DNA from: Microlunatus speluncae
GTDB lineage: Bacteria; Actinomycetota; Actinomycetes; Propionibacteriales; Propionibacteriaceae
Assembly (NCBI RefSeq): GCF_009299835.1
Contig: NZ_VKCZ01000013.1
Location: forward strand, 62,001-126,000
Length of the DNA: 64,000 bases
Direction: 5' to 3'
Part shown: one piece after another, positions 42,418 to 51,271 of the stretch
Numbering within the stretch: position 1 is the first letter of the stretch
How the letters are laid out: each line of letters begins with the position of its first letter
Translations under genes and position numbers: made by a program
The notes under the pieces: model-generated
Database searches by the model: none
Told to the model about the DNA's origin: nothing
The model's input: only the letters and a program-made list of their open reading frames with translations

Positions 42418-43407
42418 TCAGCCCTCCGTGATCAACCGGGCGAACTGTTCGGCGCCGATGTTGCCGCCGGACAAGATCACCCCGATCGGTCCGTCACCGA
42501 TCGTGATCTTGCCCGTCAGCAGGGCGGCCAGCGGCGTCGCTCCGCTCGGCTCGAGGACGATCTTGAGGCGCTCGTACGCCCAGCGCACGGCCTCGACCAG
42601 CTCTGCGTCGCTGACCAGCACGATCGAGTCGAGCAGCCGGCGGTTGATCGCGAAGGTCAGTTCGCCGGGCTGCGGCACGGCCTGACCGTCGGCCAGGGTC
42701 CGTGGCACCGGTACGGCGATCCGCTCCCCCGCTGCCAGCGAACGGTAGGTGTCGTCGCCCTCCTCGGGCTCGATCCCGATCACCCGCACCCCGGGCGACA
42801 GCTCGGCCGCGACCAGCGCACAGCCGGCCGCCAGTCCGCCCCCGCCGACCGGGACCAGCAACACGTCCAGCGGACCGGCGTCCTCGATCAGCTCGAGCGC
42901 CGCGGTGCCCTGCCCGGCGATCACGTCGCGATGATCGAACGGCGGGATCATGATCAACCCGCGCTCCTCCGCCAGCGCCGCGCTGATCGCGTCCCGATCC
43001 TCGGTGTAGCGGTCGTAGTGCACGATCTCCGCGCCGTAGCCGGTGGTCGCCTCGAGCTTGAGCCGGGGCGTGTCCTTCGGCATCACGATCACCGCATGGG
43101 CGCCGAGCTCGCGGGCGGCCAGGGCGACCGCCTGTGCGTGGTTGCCGGACGAGTGCGCGACCACACCGCGGCGCCGTTCCTCCGCCGACAACTGGGCGAT
43201 CGCGTTGTAGGCGCCGCGGAACTTGAAGGCACCGATCCGCTGCAGGTTCTCGCATTTCAGCAGCACCGGGGCGCCGACGAGCGCGTCCAGGGTCCGCGAC
43301 CGCAGTACCGGCGTCCGGTGCGCCACTCCGGCGAGCCGGCCGGCCGCGGCGTGCACGTCGGCAGCGGTGACCGGGAGTCCTGAGTCGGTGACTGGCGGTG
43401 TGGTCAT
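42418..43407 (-). CDS. Threonine/serine dehydratase-like PLP enzyme
   Basis: 329 aa of PLP fold type II. The Schiff-base Lys is in GAFKFRGAYNA, the phosphate loop is VPVGGGGLAAG and SSGNHAQAV matches the substrate loop. There is no C-terminal ACT domain, so it is the catabolic, non-isoleucine-inhibited kind; serine racemase or hydroxyaspartate ammonia-lyase are alternatives. The SDR gene lies 49 bases upstream and the small membrane protein gene two bases downstream, all on one strand. Confidence 0.88.
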   Translation of the reverse strand: MTTPPVTDSGLPVTAADVHAAAGRLAGVAHRTPVLRSRTLDALVGAPVLLKCENLQRIGAFKFRGAYNAIAQLSAEERRRGVVAHSSGNHAQAVALAARELGAHAVIVMPKDTPRLKLEATTGYGAEIVHYDRYTEDRDAISAALAEERGLIMIPPFDHRDVIAGQGTAALELIEDAGPLDVLLVPVGGGGLAAGCALVAAELSPGVRVIGIEPEEGDDTYRSLAAGERIAVPVPRTLADGQAVPQPGELTFAINRRLLDSIVLVSDAELVEAVRWAYERLKIVLEPSGATPLAALLTGKITIGDGPIGVILSGGNIGAEQFARLITEG

Positions 43408-43456
43408 TCCTCGATCCTCCCAGGCCTCGGGCGTCAGAGGTCGACCGAGGTCAAGC

Positions 43457-44260
43457 TCAGACGACGGCGGTCATGCCGCCGTCGACGAAGATCACCTGGC
43501 CGTTGACGTAGTCCGAGGCCGACGAGGCCAGGAAGACGGCGGGACCGAGCAGATCGCCGGCCGTGCCCCAGCGAGCGGCCGGCGTCCGACCGAGGATCCA
43601 GTCGTTGAAGTCGGGATCGTCGACCAGCGGTTGGGTCATCTCGGTGTGGATGTAGCCCGGAGCGATGCCGTTGATCTGCAGTCCGGCCCCGGCCCATTCG
43701 GCGGTCATCGCCCGGGTCAGATTGCGCAGCCCGCCCTTGGCCGCGGTGTACGCGGCGATGGTCGGCCGGGCGAGCTCGGTCTGCACCGAGCAGATGTTGA
43801 TGATCTTGCCCGCCCCGCGCGGAATCATCCGCCGGGCCGCGGCCCGGCCGACCAGGAAGGCGCTGGTCAGATTCGTCGTCAGCACCCGCTGCCAGTCCTC
43901 GACCGCCACGTCGAGCATCGGTTCCCGGTGCTGCACTCCGGCGTTGTTGACAAGGATCACGATCGGGCCGACCTCGGCCTCGATCCGGTCGACCGCGGCG
44001 TCGACCGCCGCAGCCTCGGTCACGTCGAACGCGTACCCGTGAGCCCGGTCCGCACCGAACTCGGCGGCGAACGCGGACCGGGCCCGCTCCAGCCGGCCGC
44101 CATCCAGCCCGTTCAACACCACGGTGGCGCCGGCCCCGGCCAGCCCGGCCGCGATCGAACTGCCGATCCCGCGGCTGGAACCGGTCACCAACGCGATCCG
44201 GCCGTCGAGATCGAACAGCCCACCGGGCTCGAATATCCTGCCGACGCTTCGTGGTTGCAC
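43457..44260 (-). CDS. Short-chain dehydrogenase, gluconate 5-dehydrogenase-like
   Basis: 267 aa classical SDR: TGSSRGIG (27-34), NNAG, the Ser of NICSVQTE and YTAAK. The N-terminal FEPGGLFDLDGRIALVTG form and the MTAEWAGAGLQINGIAPGYIHTEM segment match gluconate 5-dehydrogenase/2-deoxy-D-gluconate 3-dehydrogenase proteins, which interconvert keto sugar acids. GTG 44260 is the likely start. This could feed the same sugar-acid pathway as the pectin locus, but no shared operator was found here. Confidence 0.8.
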   Translation of the reverse strand: MQPRSVGRIFEPGGLFDLDGRIALVTGSSRGIGSSIAAGLAGAGATVVLNGLDGGRLERARSAFAAEFGADRAHGYAFDVTEAAAVDAAVDRIEAEVGPIVILVNNAGVQHREPMLDVAVEDWQRVLTTNLTSAFLVGRAAARRMIPRGAGKIINICSVQTELARPTIAAYTAAKGGLRNLTRAMTAEWAGAGLQINGIAPGYIHTEMTQPLVDDPDFNDWILGRTPAARWGTAGDLLGPAVFLASSASDYVNGQVIFVDGGMTAVV

Positions 44261-44399
44261 CCCCCGATTCTGGTGGGTGCCGGGACGTAACGATCACGCA
44301 GGCCACCGATTCGTTCCCCGAGTGGCCCTGCTCGGTGGGCGGCGCCGGTGCGCAAGACTGTGCCCCTCGGGCAGCCACTCACGCGTCCCAGGAGAGACC

Positions 44400-44975
44400 A
44401 TGCGACCCAGCCCCGTCCGACGTTCCATGATCATCGCCGCGGCCATCGGCGCGCTGCTGCCGGTGCTGGCCACCACGCCCGCGTACGCCGACGACGGTGG
44501 CATCGCCGGGCTGCTCGGCGACCCGGTCACCGTGGCCGACGGAGCACTGACCGACCTCAGCCCGGCGGCCGATCTCACCGACGGCGCCGACGGCCGGATC
44601 ATGATCATCCGCGGCCTGGTCGGCAGCGTGGCCGAGCTCCGGCTGACCGGGCTCGATCCCGCCGCGGCCGGGCACACGGTGGGTGTCCATGTGCACACCG
44701 GCCGCTGCGTCGCCGGTGCTGGCGCCGCCGCCGGGCCGCACTACAACCACGACCGGGCCACCGGTCGGGAGCCGGCCGAGATCTCCGCCCGGACCGAGGT
44801 CTGGCTGGACATCACCGTGGACGAGCACGGCCGCGGCCACGCCTCGACCCTGGTTCCGTTCGTCGTCCCGTCCGCCGGCGCCGGCATCGGTTCCGTCGTC
44901 GTCCACGAGCACCCGACCGACCACGGCGGCATGGCCGGCGGCCGCCTCGCCTGCCTGCCGCTCGAACCTAGTTAA
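44400..44975 (+). CDS. sodC: Secreted Cu/Zn superoxide dismutase family protein, probably Cu-only
   Basis: 191 aa. A signal peptide ends at AYA-DDG (about residue 30). Copper-site histidines appear as VHVHTG (97, 99), GPHYNHD (114) and VVVHEH (169), with Cys103 and Cys185 placed for the family disulfide. The zinc loop (usually HAGDLPN) is missing; the segment reads EPAEISARTEVW. That suggests a copper-only enzyme as in some actinobacteria, or a non-dismutase relative. AGGAG precedes ATG 44400. No metal-chaperone gene is near. Confidence 0.75.
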   Translation: MRPSPVRRSMIIAAAIGALLPVLATTPAYADDGGIAGLLGDPVTVADGALTDLSPAADLTDGADGRIMIIRGLVGSVAELRLTGLDPAAAGHTVGVHVHTGRCVAGAGAAAGPHYNHDRATGREPAEISARTEVWLDITVDEHGRGHASTLVPFVVPSAGAGIGSVVVHEHPTDHGGMAGGRLACLPLEPS

Positions 44976-45004
44976 CGCGACGATAGTTGCATTAGAGTGT
45001 TAAC
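44971..45004 (+). promoter_or_regulatory. ABC-F promoter flanked by GTTAAC sites, likely TetR target
   Basis: GTTAAC (44971-44976) and GTTAAC (44999-45004) bracket a -10 TAGAGT (44993-44998); the first GTTAAC is 16 bases before it, where a -35 should be. GCGAC-GATA-GTTGC between them is a near palindrome. The TetR gene is at the end of this operon. The first site overlaps the SOD stop codon. Confidence 0.5.
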
Positions 45005-45012
45005 CTGGACTC

Positions 45013-46590
45013 ATGTCCGGAACCGTAAGGCTGTCCGAGGTCGGCTTCGGCTGGCCCGACGGCGAACGCGTGTTCGGCGGGCTGGACGGGACCTGGACGG
45101 ACCAGCGGGTCGGGTTGATCGGCGCCAACGGCAGCGGCAAGACGACCCTGCTGCGGTTGATCACCGGCGAGCTGGCACCGACCGAGGGAGCGGTCACGGT
45201 GACCGGGCGGATCGCCGTGCTGCCGCAGACGATCGCGACCGTCGATCGGCGCACGGTGGCCGACCTGTTGCAGATCGCCCCGGTCCGGGCCGCGACCGGC
45301 CGGGTGCTGGCCGGCCGGGCGACACCGGCCGATCTCGAACTGTCCGCGGACGACTGGCAGGTGGAGGACCGGGCGCTGGCCGAGCTGGCCCGGGTCGGCG
45401 TGCCGACTCCGCCGGGCATTCTGGACCGGCCCCTGGACACTCTGTCCGGCGGCGAGGCGACCATGATCGGGATCGCGGCGACGCTGCTCCGGCCGGCCGA
45501 GGTCACGGTGCTGGACGAGCCGACCAACAACCTCGACCGGGCGGCCCGGGAGCGGCTGTTCCAGCTGGTCACCGAGGCCTGGCCCGGACTGTTGATCATC
45601 GTCAGCCATGATCGGGAACTGCTGGAGCTGGTCGATGCGATCGCCGAGTTGCAGGACGGCCGGCTGCGCCAGTTCGGAGGCCCGCTCAGCGCCTATCGGG
45701 CGGCGCTGGCCGGTGAGCAGGAGGTGGCCGAACGGGCTGTTCGCGACGCCCGGGCGGTGCTGCGCCGGGAGCACCGGCAGTTGGTCGACGCCCAGGTCGC
45801 GCTGGCCCGGCGGCAGCGCTACGCCAAGACCGACTACGCCAACAAGCGGCGGCCGAAGGTGATCATGAAGCTGCGGGCCCAGGAGGCCGAGATCTCGGCC
45901 GGCAAATATCGGCTGCTGCACGAGGGCAAGCTGGACGAAGCCCGGGACGAGGTCCGGCAGGCCGAGAGCCGGGTCCGGGAGGATCCCGCGATCCGGCTCG
46001 ATCTGCCCGGCACCGAGGTGCCGGAGCGAGCCCGGCTGGCCGAGCTCGCCGTCGGTGACCGGACGTTGATCATCCGCGGCCCGGAGCGGATCGCCGTCAC
46101 CGGGGCCAACGGGATCGGCAAGACCACCCTGCTGAGCCGCCTGGCCCAGTCGGCAGCGACCGACCGGATCGGTTGGTTGCCGCAGCGGCTGGATCTGTTG
46201 GACGACGAGTTGACGCTGCTGCAGAACCTGGCGGCCGTGACGACCGCGGACGACCACGAGATCCGGGCCCGGCTGGCCCGGTTCGGGTTCCGCGGCGAGA
46301 CCGTACAACGAAGGGCGGCCATGCTCTCCGGCGGCGAACGGTTCCGCGGCACGCTGGCCACCCTGCTGTTGCAGCAGCCACCACCGCAGCTGCTGATCAT
46401 GGACGAACCGACCAACAACCTCGACCTGACCAGCGTCGAACAGTTGATCACCGGCCTGACCGACTATCGCGGCGCGCTGGTCGTCGCCGGGCATGATCAT
46501 GATCTTTTCGACGCGATCGGGATCACCCGCCGCTGGCAACTCACCGGCACGCCCGACCGGCTCCGCCTCGAGGATCGGCCGGTCGGATGA
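45013..46590 (+). CDS. ABC-F family ATPase (ribosome protection / translation factor type)
   Basis: 525 aa with two ABC domains and no membrane segments. Walker A GANGSGKTT (about 37-45) and GANGIGKTT (about 363-372); signatures LSGGEATMI and LSGGERFRG; both Walker B motifs end in DEPTNNLD, the hallmark of ABC-F. A charged linker separates the domains (about 215-320). Such proteins dislodge antibiotics from the ribosome or tune elongation. The overlapping TetR gene suggests inducible drug protection. The stop overlaps the TetR start (ATGA). Confidence 0.9.
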   Translation: MSGTVRLSEVGFGWPDGERVFGGLDGTWTDQRVGLIGANGSGKTTLLRLITGELAPTEGAVTVTGRIAVLPQTIATVDRRTVADLLQIAPVRAATGRVLAGRATPADLELSADDWQVEDRALAELARVGVPTPPGILDRPLDTLSGGEATMIGIAATLLRPAEVTVLDEPTNNLDRAARERLFQLVTEAWPGLLIIVSHDRELLELVDAIAELQDGRLRQFGGPLSAYRAALAGEQEVAERAVRDARAVLRREHRQLVDAQVALARRQRYAKTDYANKRRPKVIMKLRAQEAEISAGKYRLLHEGKLDEARDEVRQAESRVREDPAIRLDLPGTEVPERARLAELAVGDRTLIIRGPERIAVTGANGIGKTTLLSRLAQSAATDRIGWLPQRLDLLDDELTLLQNLAAVTTADDHEIRARLARFGFRGETVQRRAAMLSGGERFRGTLATLLLQQPPPQLLIMDEPTNNLDLTSVEQLITGLTDYRGALVVAGHDHDLFDAIGITRRWQLTGTPDRLRLEDRPVG

Positions 46591-47162
46591 GCGGCACCCA
46601 GGCCCGGCCCGGTGGTCGTACCGCCCGCAACACCCGGGCGATCTTCGACGCCCTGTTCGTCGAGCTGGTCGACGGCGGCCTCGCCGGCCTCACGTTCGAA
46701 GCGATCGCGACCCGGGCGGGCGTGCACAAGTCGACGCTCTATCGCCGCTGGCCGACCACCGACCTGTTGCTCGCGGCCGCGCTGACCGAGCATCCTCGCA
46801 ACGACTGGACCCCGCCCCGGACCGGCGACCTGGAGCGCGACCTGATCGGCGTCGGCCGCGCCGTCCTGGACGGTCTGGACGACCCGCAGCTCGGCCCGAT
46901 CTCCCGGGCCTGCATCGCCGCCGCCTTCGACTCCGTGCCGGCCGCGGAGGCCCTGGCCGCGTTCTTCGATGATCAACATCGACGGGCGGCCGTCGTGATC
47001 ACCGACGCCATCGACCGCGGTGACCTGCCCCCCGGCACCGACCCCGGCGACCTGCTCGAACGCCTCCTCGCCCCGCTCTATTACCGCCGCCTGATCACCC
47101 ACCGCCCGGTCACCCAGGCCGACCTCACCGCCACCGCCCGCCGACTTGTCAGAACTGAGTAG
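46587..47162 (+). CDS. TetR-family regulator ending inside a 54-nt palindrome
   Basis: 191 aa. The N-terminal helix-turn-helix is typical TetR (LTFEAIATRAGVHKSTLYRRWPTTDLLLAAAL). The ligand domain is helical and ends RRLVRTE. The last seven codons and the stop TAG are read from the 54-nt palindrome that begins at 47141, so the repeat has replaced or extended the natural C-terminus. It probably represses the ABC-F operon and itself. Confidence 0.85.
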   Translation: MSGTQARPGGRTARNTRAIFDALFVELVDGGLAGLTFEAIATRAGVHKSTLYRRWPTTDLLLAAALTEHPRNDWTPPRTGDLERDLIGVGRAVLDGLDDPQLGPISRACIAAAFDSVPAAEALAAFFDDQHRRAAVVITDAIDRGDLPPGTDPGDLLERLLAPLYYRRLITHRPVTQADLTATARRLVRTE

Positions 47163-47194
47163 CCCTATGACGCACCTCAGTTCTGACAACTCGG
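47141..47194 (-). repeat. 54-nt palindrome, copy 2 (asymmetric core, inverted)
   Basis: Outer arms CCGACTTGTCAGAACTGAG / CTCAGTTCTGACAACTCGG. The core read on the minus strand, GTGCGTCATAGGGCTA, matches copies 3 and 5, so this copy is inverted. It supplies the stop codon of the TetR gene. Confidence 0.9.
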
Positions 47195-47234
47195 AAGGCG
47201 GGAGCTGGGCGGAGCGTACGGGTGTCACCTTCTG

Positions 47235-47288
47235 CCGAGTTGTCAGACCTGAGTTGCGCTATGGGGCTACTCAGTTCTGACAACTCGG
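47235..47288 (+). repeat. 54-nt palindrome, copy 3 (asymmetric core)
   Basis: Arms CCGAGTTGTCAGACCTGAG / CTCAGTTCTGACAACTCGG around core TTGCGCTATGGGGCTA. It is 40 bases after copy 2, in opposite core orientation. Confidence 0.9.
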
Positions 47289-47379
47289 TTGGGGGTGCGC
47301 TGTGGACCCCGGGTGGGGGCGGGTGCGGGAGGTGGGAAAATGGCGGCGCCCTGGTCCCGGAGTTGAAGTAGAGGTCGTC

Positions 47380-48591
47380 ATGGTCGAACGCCGCCTGCCC
47401 CGCCCGAAGGATCTGGCGCCGCTGATGCGGTTGAAGCGACCGGAGCTGAATCCCAAGAAGCGACGGCTCGGCAACGCGTTGACCGTCGAAGATCTGCGCC
47501 GGATCGCCAAGCGGCGCACCCCGCGCGCGGCGTTCGACTACACCGACGGCGCGGCCGAGGGCGAGTTCTCGCTGTCCCGGGCCCGGCAGGCGTTCCGCGA
47601 CGTGACCCTGCATCCCCGGATCCTGCGCGACGTGTCGACCCTCGACACCACGACCGAGATCCTGGGCAAGAAGTCGGCCTGGCCGTTTGCCATCGCGCCG
47701 ACCGGCTTCACCCGGATGATGCACACCGAGGGCGAGGTGGCCGGGGTCCGGGCGGCCGGCCGGGCCGGGATTCCGTTCTCGCTGTCGACGATGGGCACCA
47801 CCTCGATCGAGGACGTACGCGCCGCCGGTCCGGACACCCGCAAGTGGTTCCAGCTCTACATGTGGAAGGACCGCGAGCGATCGATGAACCTGGTCCGCCG
47901 CGCCGCGGACAACGGCTTCGACACCTTGCTGGTGACCGTCGACGTGCCGGTCGCCGGGGCCCGGCTGCGGGACACCCGCAATGGCCTGACCATCCCGCCG
48001 ACGCTGACCCCGAAGACGATCGTCGATGCCATCCCGCGGCCGTGGTGGTGGTTCGACTTCCTGACCACCGAGCCGCTCTCGTTCGCCACCCTCGACCGCT
48101 GGTCCGGCACCGTGGCCGAGCTGCTGGACGTGATGTTCGACCCGACGGTCGACTTCGATGATCTTGCCTGGATCAAGGACCAATGGCCCGGATCCCTGGT
48201 GGTGAAGGGGATCCAGAACCTCGACGACGCCCGCAAGGTGACCGATCTCGGCGCCGACGGGATCGTGTTGTCCAACCACGGCGGTCGCCAGCTGGACCGG
48301 GCGCCGATCCCGCTGCGGCTGCTGCCGGACGTGGTCCGTGAGGTCGGCAACGACGTCGACGTGATCGTCGACACCGGCATCATGTCCGGCACGGACATCG
48401 TCACCGCGATGGCGCTCGGGGCGAAGTTCACGATGGTCGGCCGCGCCTACCTGTACGGGCTGATGGCCGGCGGCGAGGCCGGAGTGGATCGGATGATCGA
48501 GATCCTGACCAGCCAGATCACCCGGACCATGAAGCTGCTCGGCGCCCGCTCGATCGACGAGCTCGAACCCTCCATGGTCACCCTCAACTGA
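47380..48591 (+). CDS. lldD: FMN-dependent L-lactate (alpha-hydroxyacid) dehydrogenase
   Basis: 403 aa TIM-barrel flavoenzyme of the glycolate oxidase/lactate dehydrogenase family. Motifs: [13 protein letters not shown] near the N-terminus, [20 protein letters not shown] and the active-site [12 protein letters not shown] with the catalytic His near residue 300. It resembles LldD2 of mycobacteria and would oxidise L-lactate to pyruvate, feeding the respiratory chain. ATG 47380 with GAGG upstream is chosen; the open frame before it runs out of the repeat. No mycofactocin or lactate permease genes are adjacent. Confidence 0.88.
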   Translation: MVERRLPRPKDLAPLMRLKRPELNPKKRRLGNALTVEDLRRIAKRRTPRAAFDYTDGAAEGEFSLSRARQAFRDVTLHPRILRDVSTLDTTTEILGKKSAWPFAIAPTGFTRMMHTEGEVAGVRAAGRAGIPFSLSTMGTTSIEDVRAAGPDTRKWFQLYMWKDRERSMNLVRRAADNGFDTLLVTVDVPVAGARLRDTRNGLTIPPTLTPKTIVDAIPRPWWWFDFLTTEPLSFATLDRWSGTVAELLDVMFDPTVDFDDLAWIKDQWPGSLVVKGIQNLDDARKVTDLGADGIVLSNHGGRQLDRAPIPLRLLPDVVREVGNDVDVIVDTGIMSGTDIVTAMALGAKFTMVGRAYLYGLMAGGEAGVDRMIEILTSQITRTMKLLGARSIDELEPSMVTLN

Positions 48592-48600
48592 CCCCCTACG

Positions 48601-48654
48601 CCGACTTGTCAGAACTGAGTTGTGCCAGAGCACAACTCAGTTCTGACAGGTCGG
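48601..48654. repeat. 54-nt palindrome, copy 4 (symmetric core)
   Basis: CCGACTTGTCAGAACTGAG with core TTGTGCCAGAGCACAA, close to copy 1. It starts ten bases after the lldD stop and may serve as its terminator. Confidence 0.9.
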
Positions 48655-48676
48655 GGCGGGTGGCGGCGGTCGGGAT

Positions 48677-48688
48677 TAGGGTGCGGCC
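48677..48688 (+). promoter_or_regulatory. Leaderless promoter of the YdeI-like gene
   Basis: TAGGGT (48677-48682), six bases, then ATG 48689. The same TAGGGT plus six arrangement stands before the gene at 52193. No Shine-Dalgarno is present. Confidence 0.55.
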
Positions 48689-49075
48689 ATGGCGGATGAG
48701 TTCGAGGAACTGACGGTCGCGGACGCCGAGGGCTGGCGGGCCTGGCTGGACGCCCATCACACCGACGTGCCCGGAGTCTGGCTGGTGCTGGCCAAGAAGG
48801 GCACCACCGAGCCGACCTCGATCTCGTACGAGCAGTCCGTGCTGGAGGCCCTCTGTTACGGCTGGATCGACGGTCACACCAAGGGCCGCGACGCGGCGAC
48901 CTTCATCCAGCGCTACACCCCGCGGCGGGCCAAGAGCAACTGGTCGGCCTCCAACGTCGCCCGGGTCGACCAACTGATCGCCGAGGGCCGGATGCGCCCC
49001 GCCGGCCAGGCCGAGATCGACCGGGCCAAGGCCGATGGCCGCTGGGCCAAAGCCCTGCAGCCTCGCACTTCTTGA
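48689..49075 (+). CDS. YdeI/OmpD-associated family protein
   Basis: 128 aa. The family pattern is plain: WRAWLDAHHTDVPGVWLVLAKKG, SISYEQSVLEALCYGWIDG, and the Arg-rich FIQRYTPRRAKSNWSASNVARV. Members are small cytoplasmic proteins linked loosely to peptide or envelope stress; biochemical function is not known. The gene appears monocistronic between a 54-nt palindrome and a run of REP units. Confidence 0.85.
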   Translation: MADEFEELTVADAEGWRAWLDAHHTDVPGVWLVLAKKGTTEPTSISYEQSVLEALCYGWIDGHTKGRDAATFIQRYTPRRAKSNWSASNVARVDQLIAEGRMRPAGQAEIDRAKADGRWAKALQPRTS

Positions 49076-49088
49076 GCCGCTCGTCCCT

Positions 49089-49244
49089 CGTTCCCTGAGC
49101 TTGTCGAAGGGCAGGCCCGATCGCGCCTCGCCGGAATCGGAGTCGCCTCGCCCGCCCTTCGACAGGCTCAGGGAACGAACACCCCTCGCCCGCCCTTCGA
49201 CAGGCTCAGGGAACGAACACCCCTCGACAGGCTCGGGGCGAACG
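49089..49244. repeat. REP cluster: doublet plus extra inverse unit and half unit
   Basis: Forward 49089-49112, inverse 49154-49177, a further inverse unit 49192-49215 exactly 38 bases later, and a decayed unit 49221-49244 (CCTCGACAGGCTCGGGGCGA). The tandem inverse units suggest local duplication. Confidence 0.9.
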
Positions 49245-49284
49245 AGTGGGAATAGCGGGGCGGATCGGTGGGGTTGAGCGGGTC

Positions 49285-50355
49285 GTGACCGACCTTGCAC
49301 TTTCTGTCCTCGACCTGGTGCCGGTGCGCACCGACCAGACCACCGCCGCCGCGATCCAGGCGTCGTTACGGCTGGCCGAGACCGCCGATGAACTCGGGTT
49401 CACGCGCTACTGGGTGGCGGAGCACCACAACATGCCGGCGGTGGCGGCGACCAATCCGCCGGTGCTGATCGGCGTCATCGCGGCCGCCACCCGGCGGATC
49501 CGGGTCGGCTCGGGCGGGGTGATGTTGCCCAATCATGCGCCGCTGGTGGTCGCCGAGCAGTTCGCGCTGCTGGAGGCCGCCTACCCCGGCCGGATCGATC
49601 TCGGCATCGGCCGGGCACCGGGCAGCGACCCGGTGACCAACTACGTGTTGCGCAGCGGCGGCGGCCGCGACGACAAGGACATCGAGCGGTTCCCGGACTA
49701 CGTGTCGGACGTGATCGCGCTGATGGATGCGACCGGTGTCGAGCTCGAGTTGCAGGGCCGGCGCTATCCGCTGCGGGCCACCCCGAAGGCCGAGGGCTCG
49801 GCCAAGGTGTGGCTACTCGGTTCCTCGCTCTATTCGGCCGAGTTGGCTGCCGCCCAGGGTTTGCCGTACGTCTTCGCGCATCACTTCTCCGGTGAGGGCA
49901 CGGCCGAGGCGCTCCGGGTCTACCGGTCCAACTTCCGGCCCTCCGACCTACTGGCCGAGCCGAAGACGTTCCTGACCGTCAACGCGGCCGTCGCCCCGAC
50001 CAACGAGGAGGCGCAGCGGCTGATCATCCCGCAGCAGCTGGCCATGATCGCGCTGCGGACCGGCGGTGAGTTGAAGCCGTCGCCGCTGATCGAGGACGCC
50101 GAACGGGTCGAGCTGCCGCCGGCGCACCGGGACCTGGCCGAGGCGATGAGTTCGCGCTGGGTGGTCGGCGACCCGCCCACCGCGGCGGCGCGTATTCGTG
50201 ATCTTGCCCACACCTTCGGGGTGGATGAGGTGATGATCAATCCGATCGCCGGGGCGTTGACCGGCACGGCGGCCGACCGGTTCCCCGCGCGGGAGCAGAC
50301 GTTGCGGCTGCTGGCCGGCGAACTCCTCGGGTCGGAGCCGACCGAGCGAGCCTGA
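49285..50355 (+). CDS. LLM-class flavin-dependent oxidoreductase (luciferase-like monooxygenase)
   Basis: 356 aa. The luciferase-like TIM barrel is shown by LSVLDLVPVRTDQT, YWVAEHHNMPAVAATNPPVLI, VGSGGVMLPNHAPLVVAEQFALLEAAYPGRIDLGIGRAPG and LAAAQGLPYVFAHHF. This subgroup (often called MsnO8-like) uses FMN or F420; the substrate is unknown. GTG 49285 gives the usual N-terminus; no strong ribosome-binding site is visible. Confidence 0.85.
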   Translation: MTDLALSVLDLVPVRTDQTTAAAIQASLRLAETADELGFTRYWVAEHHNMPAVAATNPPVLIGVIAAATRRIRVGSGGVMLPNHAPLVVAEQFALLEAAYPGRIDLGIGRAPGSDPVTNYVLRSGGGRDDKDIERFPDYVSDVIALMDATGVELELQGRRYPLRATPKAEGSAKVWLLGSSLYSAELAAAQGLPYVFAHHFSGEGTAEALRVYRSNFRPSDLLAEPKTFLTVNAAVAPTNEEAQRLIIPQQLAMIALRTGGELKPSPLIEDAERVELPPAHRDLAEAMSSRWVVGDPPTAAARIRDLAHTFGVDEVMINPIAGALTGTAADRFPAREQTLRLLAGELLGSEPTERA

Positions 50356-50387
50356 GAAACGTACAGCTCACTGCCAGGAACGCGCCC

Positions 50388-50400
50388 TAGGCTAGGACGA
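50388..50400 (+). promoter_or_regulatory. Leaderless promoter of the alarmone synthetase gene
   Basis: TAGGCT (50388-50393), seven bases, then GTG 50401. There is no Shine-Dalgarno. Confidence 0.5.
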
Positions 50401-51189
50401 GTGATCGAAACGTCACCCCAGAAATCTGGCTCGCCCACTTCCGCTGACGAGTTGGCGCTGATCGGCTCACCGCTCGGTGACCTGCGTCAGTTGCGGGAGG
50501 ACTTCACCCGATTCATGATGCAGTACAAGTTCGGCATCGACGAGATGACGACCAAGATCACGATCTTGCGGGACGAGTTCAACCAGCTGCACGAATACAA
50601 CCCGATCGAGCACGTCTCGTCCCGGCTGAAGTCGCCGGACAGCATCCTGGAGAAGTTGATCAGGAAGAACTGCGAGCCGACGTTCGAGGCGATCCGCGGC
50701 ACGATCACCGACATCGCGGGCGTCCGCGTCACCTGCAGCTTCGTCTCCGACGTCTACCGGGTGTTCGACATGCTCGCCGGCCAGTCCGACGTCACCGTGC
50801 TGCAGGTCCGCGACTACATCGCCGAGCCGAAGCCCAACGGCTACCGCAGCCTGCACGGCATCGTCGAGGTGCCGGTGTTCCTGTCCGACGGCGTCGTGCC
50901 CGTCGTCGTCGAGGTGCAGTTCCGGACGATCGCGATGGACTTCTGGGCCAGCCTGGAACACAAGATCTATTACAAGTACCGCCGCCAGGTGCCGACCGAG
51001 CTGCTGCGCGACCTGCAGCAGGCCGCGGAGACCGCGCACCGGCTGGACGGGACGATGGAGCGCCTGCACGAGGAGATCCACCGCGCCGACGTCGACACCT
51101 CCGGCTCCGGCGAGGAGCATCAGTTGACGCCGTCCGATGACGTACTGCGGCAGCTCTGGCTGGCCCGCCGGGAGTCGGGGCTGGGCTGA
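50401..51189 (+). CDS. Small alarmone synthetase ((p)ppGpp synthetase, RelA/SpoT domain only)
   Basis: 262 aa with the RelA/SpoT synthetase domain and no HD hydrolase, TGS or ACT domain. Key motifs: SSRLKSPDSILEKL, DIAGVRVTC, DYIAEPKPNGYRSLH and VEVQFRTIAMDFWASLEHKI with the catalytic Glu and the ATP/GTP-binding basic residues. It should make (p)ppGpp from GTP/GDP and ATP, probably controlled at transcription. N- and C-terminal flanks (about 40 and 50 aa) are Actinobacteria-type and may mediate oligomer formation, as in RelQ-like enzymes. Confidence 0.88.
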   Translation: MIETSPQKSGSPTSADELALIGSPLGDLRQLREDFTRFMMQYKFGIDEMTTKITILRDEFNQLHEYNPIEHVSSRLKSPDSILEKLIRKNCEPTFEAIRGTITDIAGVRVTCSFVSDVYRVFDMLAGQSDVTVLQVRDYIAEPKPNGYRSLHGIVEVPVFLSDGVVPVVVEVQFRTIAMDFWASLEHKIYYKYRRQVPTELLRDLQQAAETAHRLDGTMERLHEEIHRADVDTSGSGEEHQLTPSDDVLRQLWLARRESGLG

Positions 51190-51271
51190 CCCGGCCGACC
51201 GGCGGAGCCCACCCGCGGCGGAGCGCCGCCCGGACCGGATTCATCGCGGGTGACCGGTGGCGAAGATCAAC

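Noticed and set aside
49154..49215. Repeats spaced 38 bases apart resembling a CRISPR start
   Set aside because: Only two same-orientation units, of the REP type scattered genome-wide, with no unique spacers and no cas genes.
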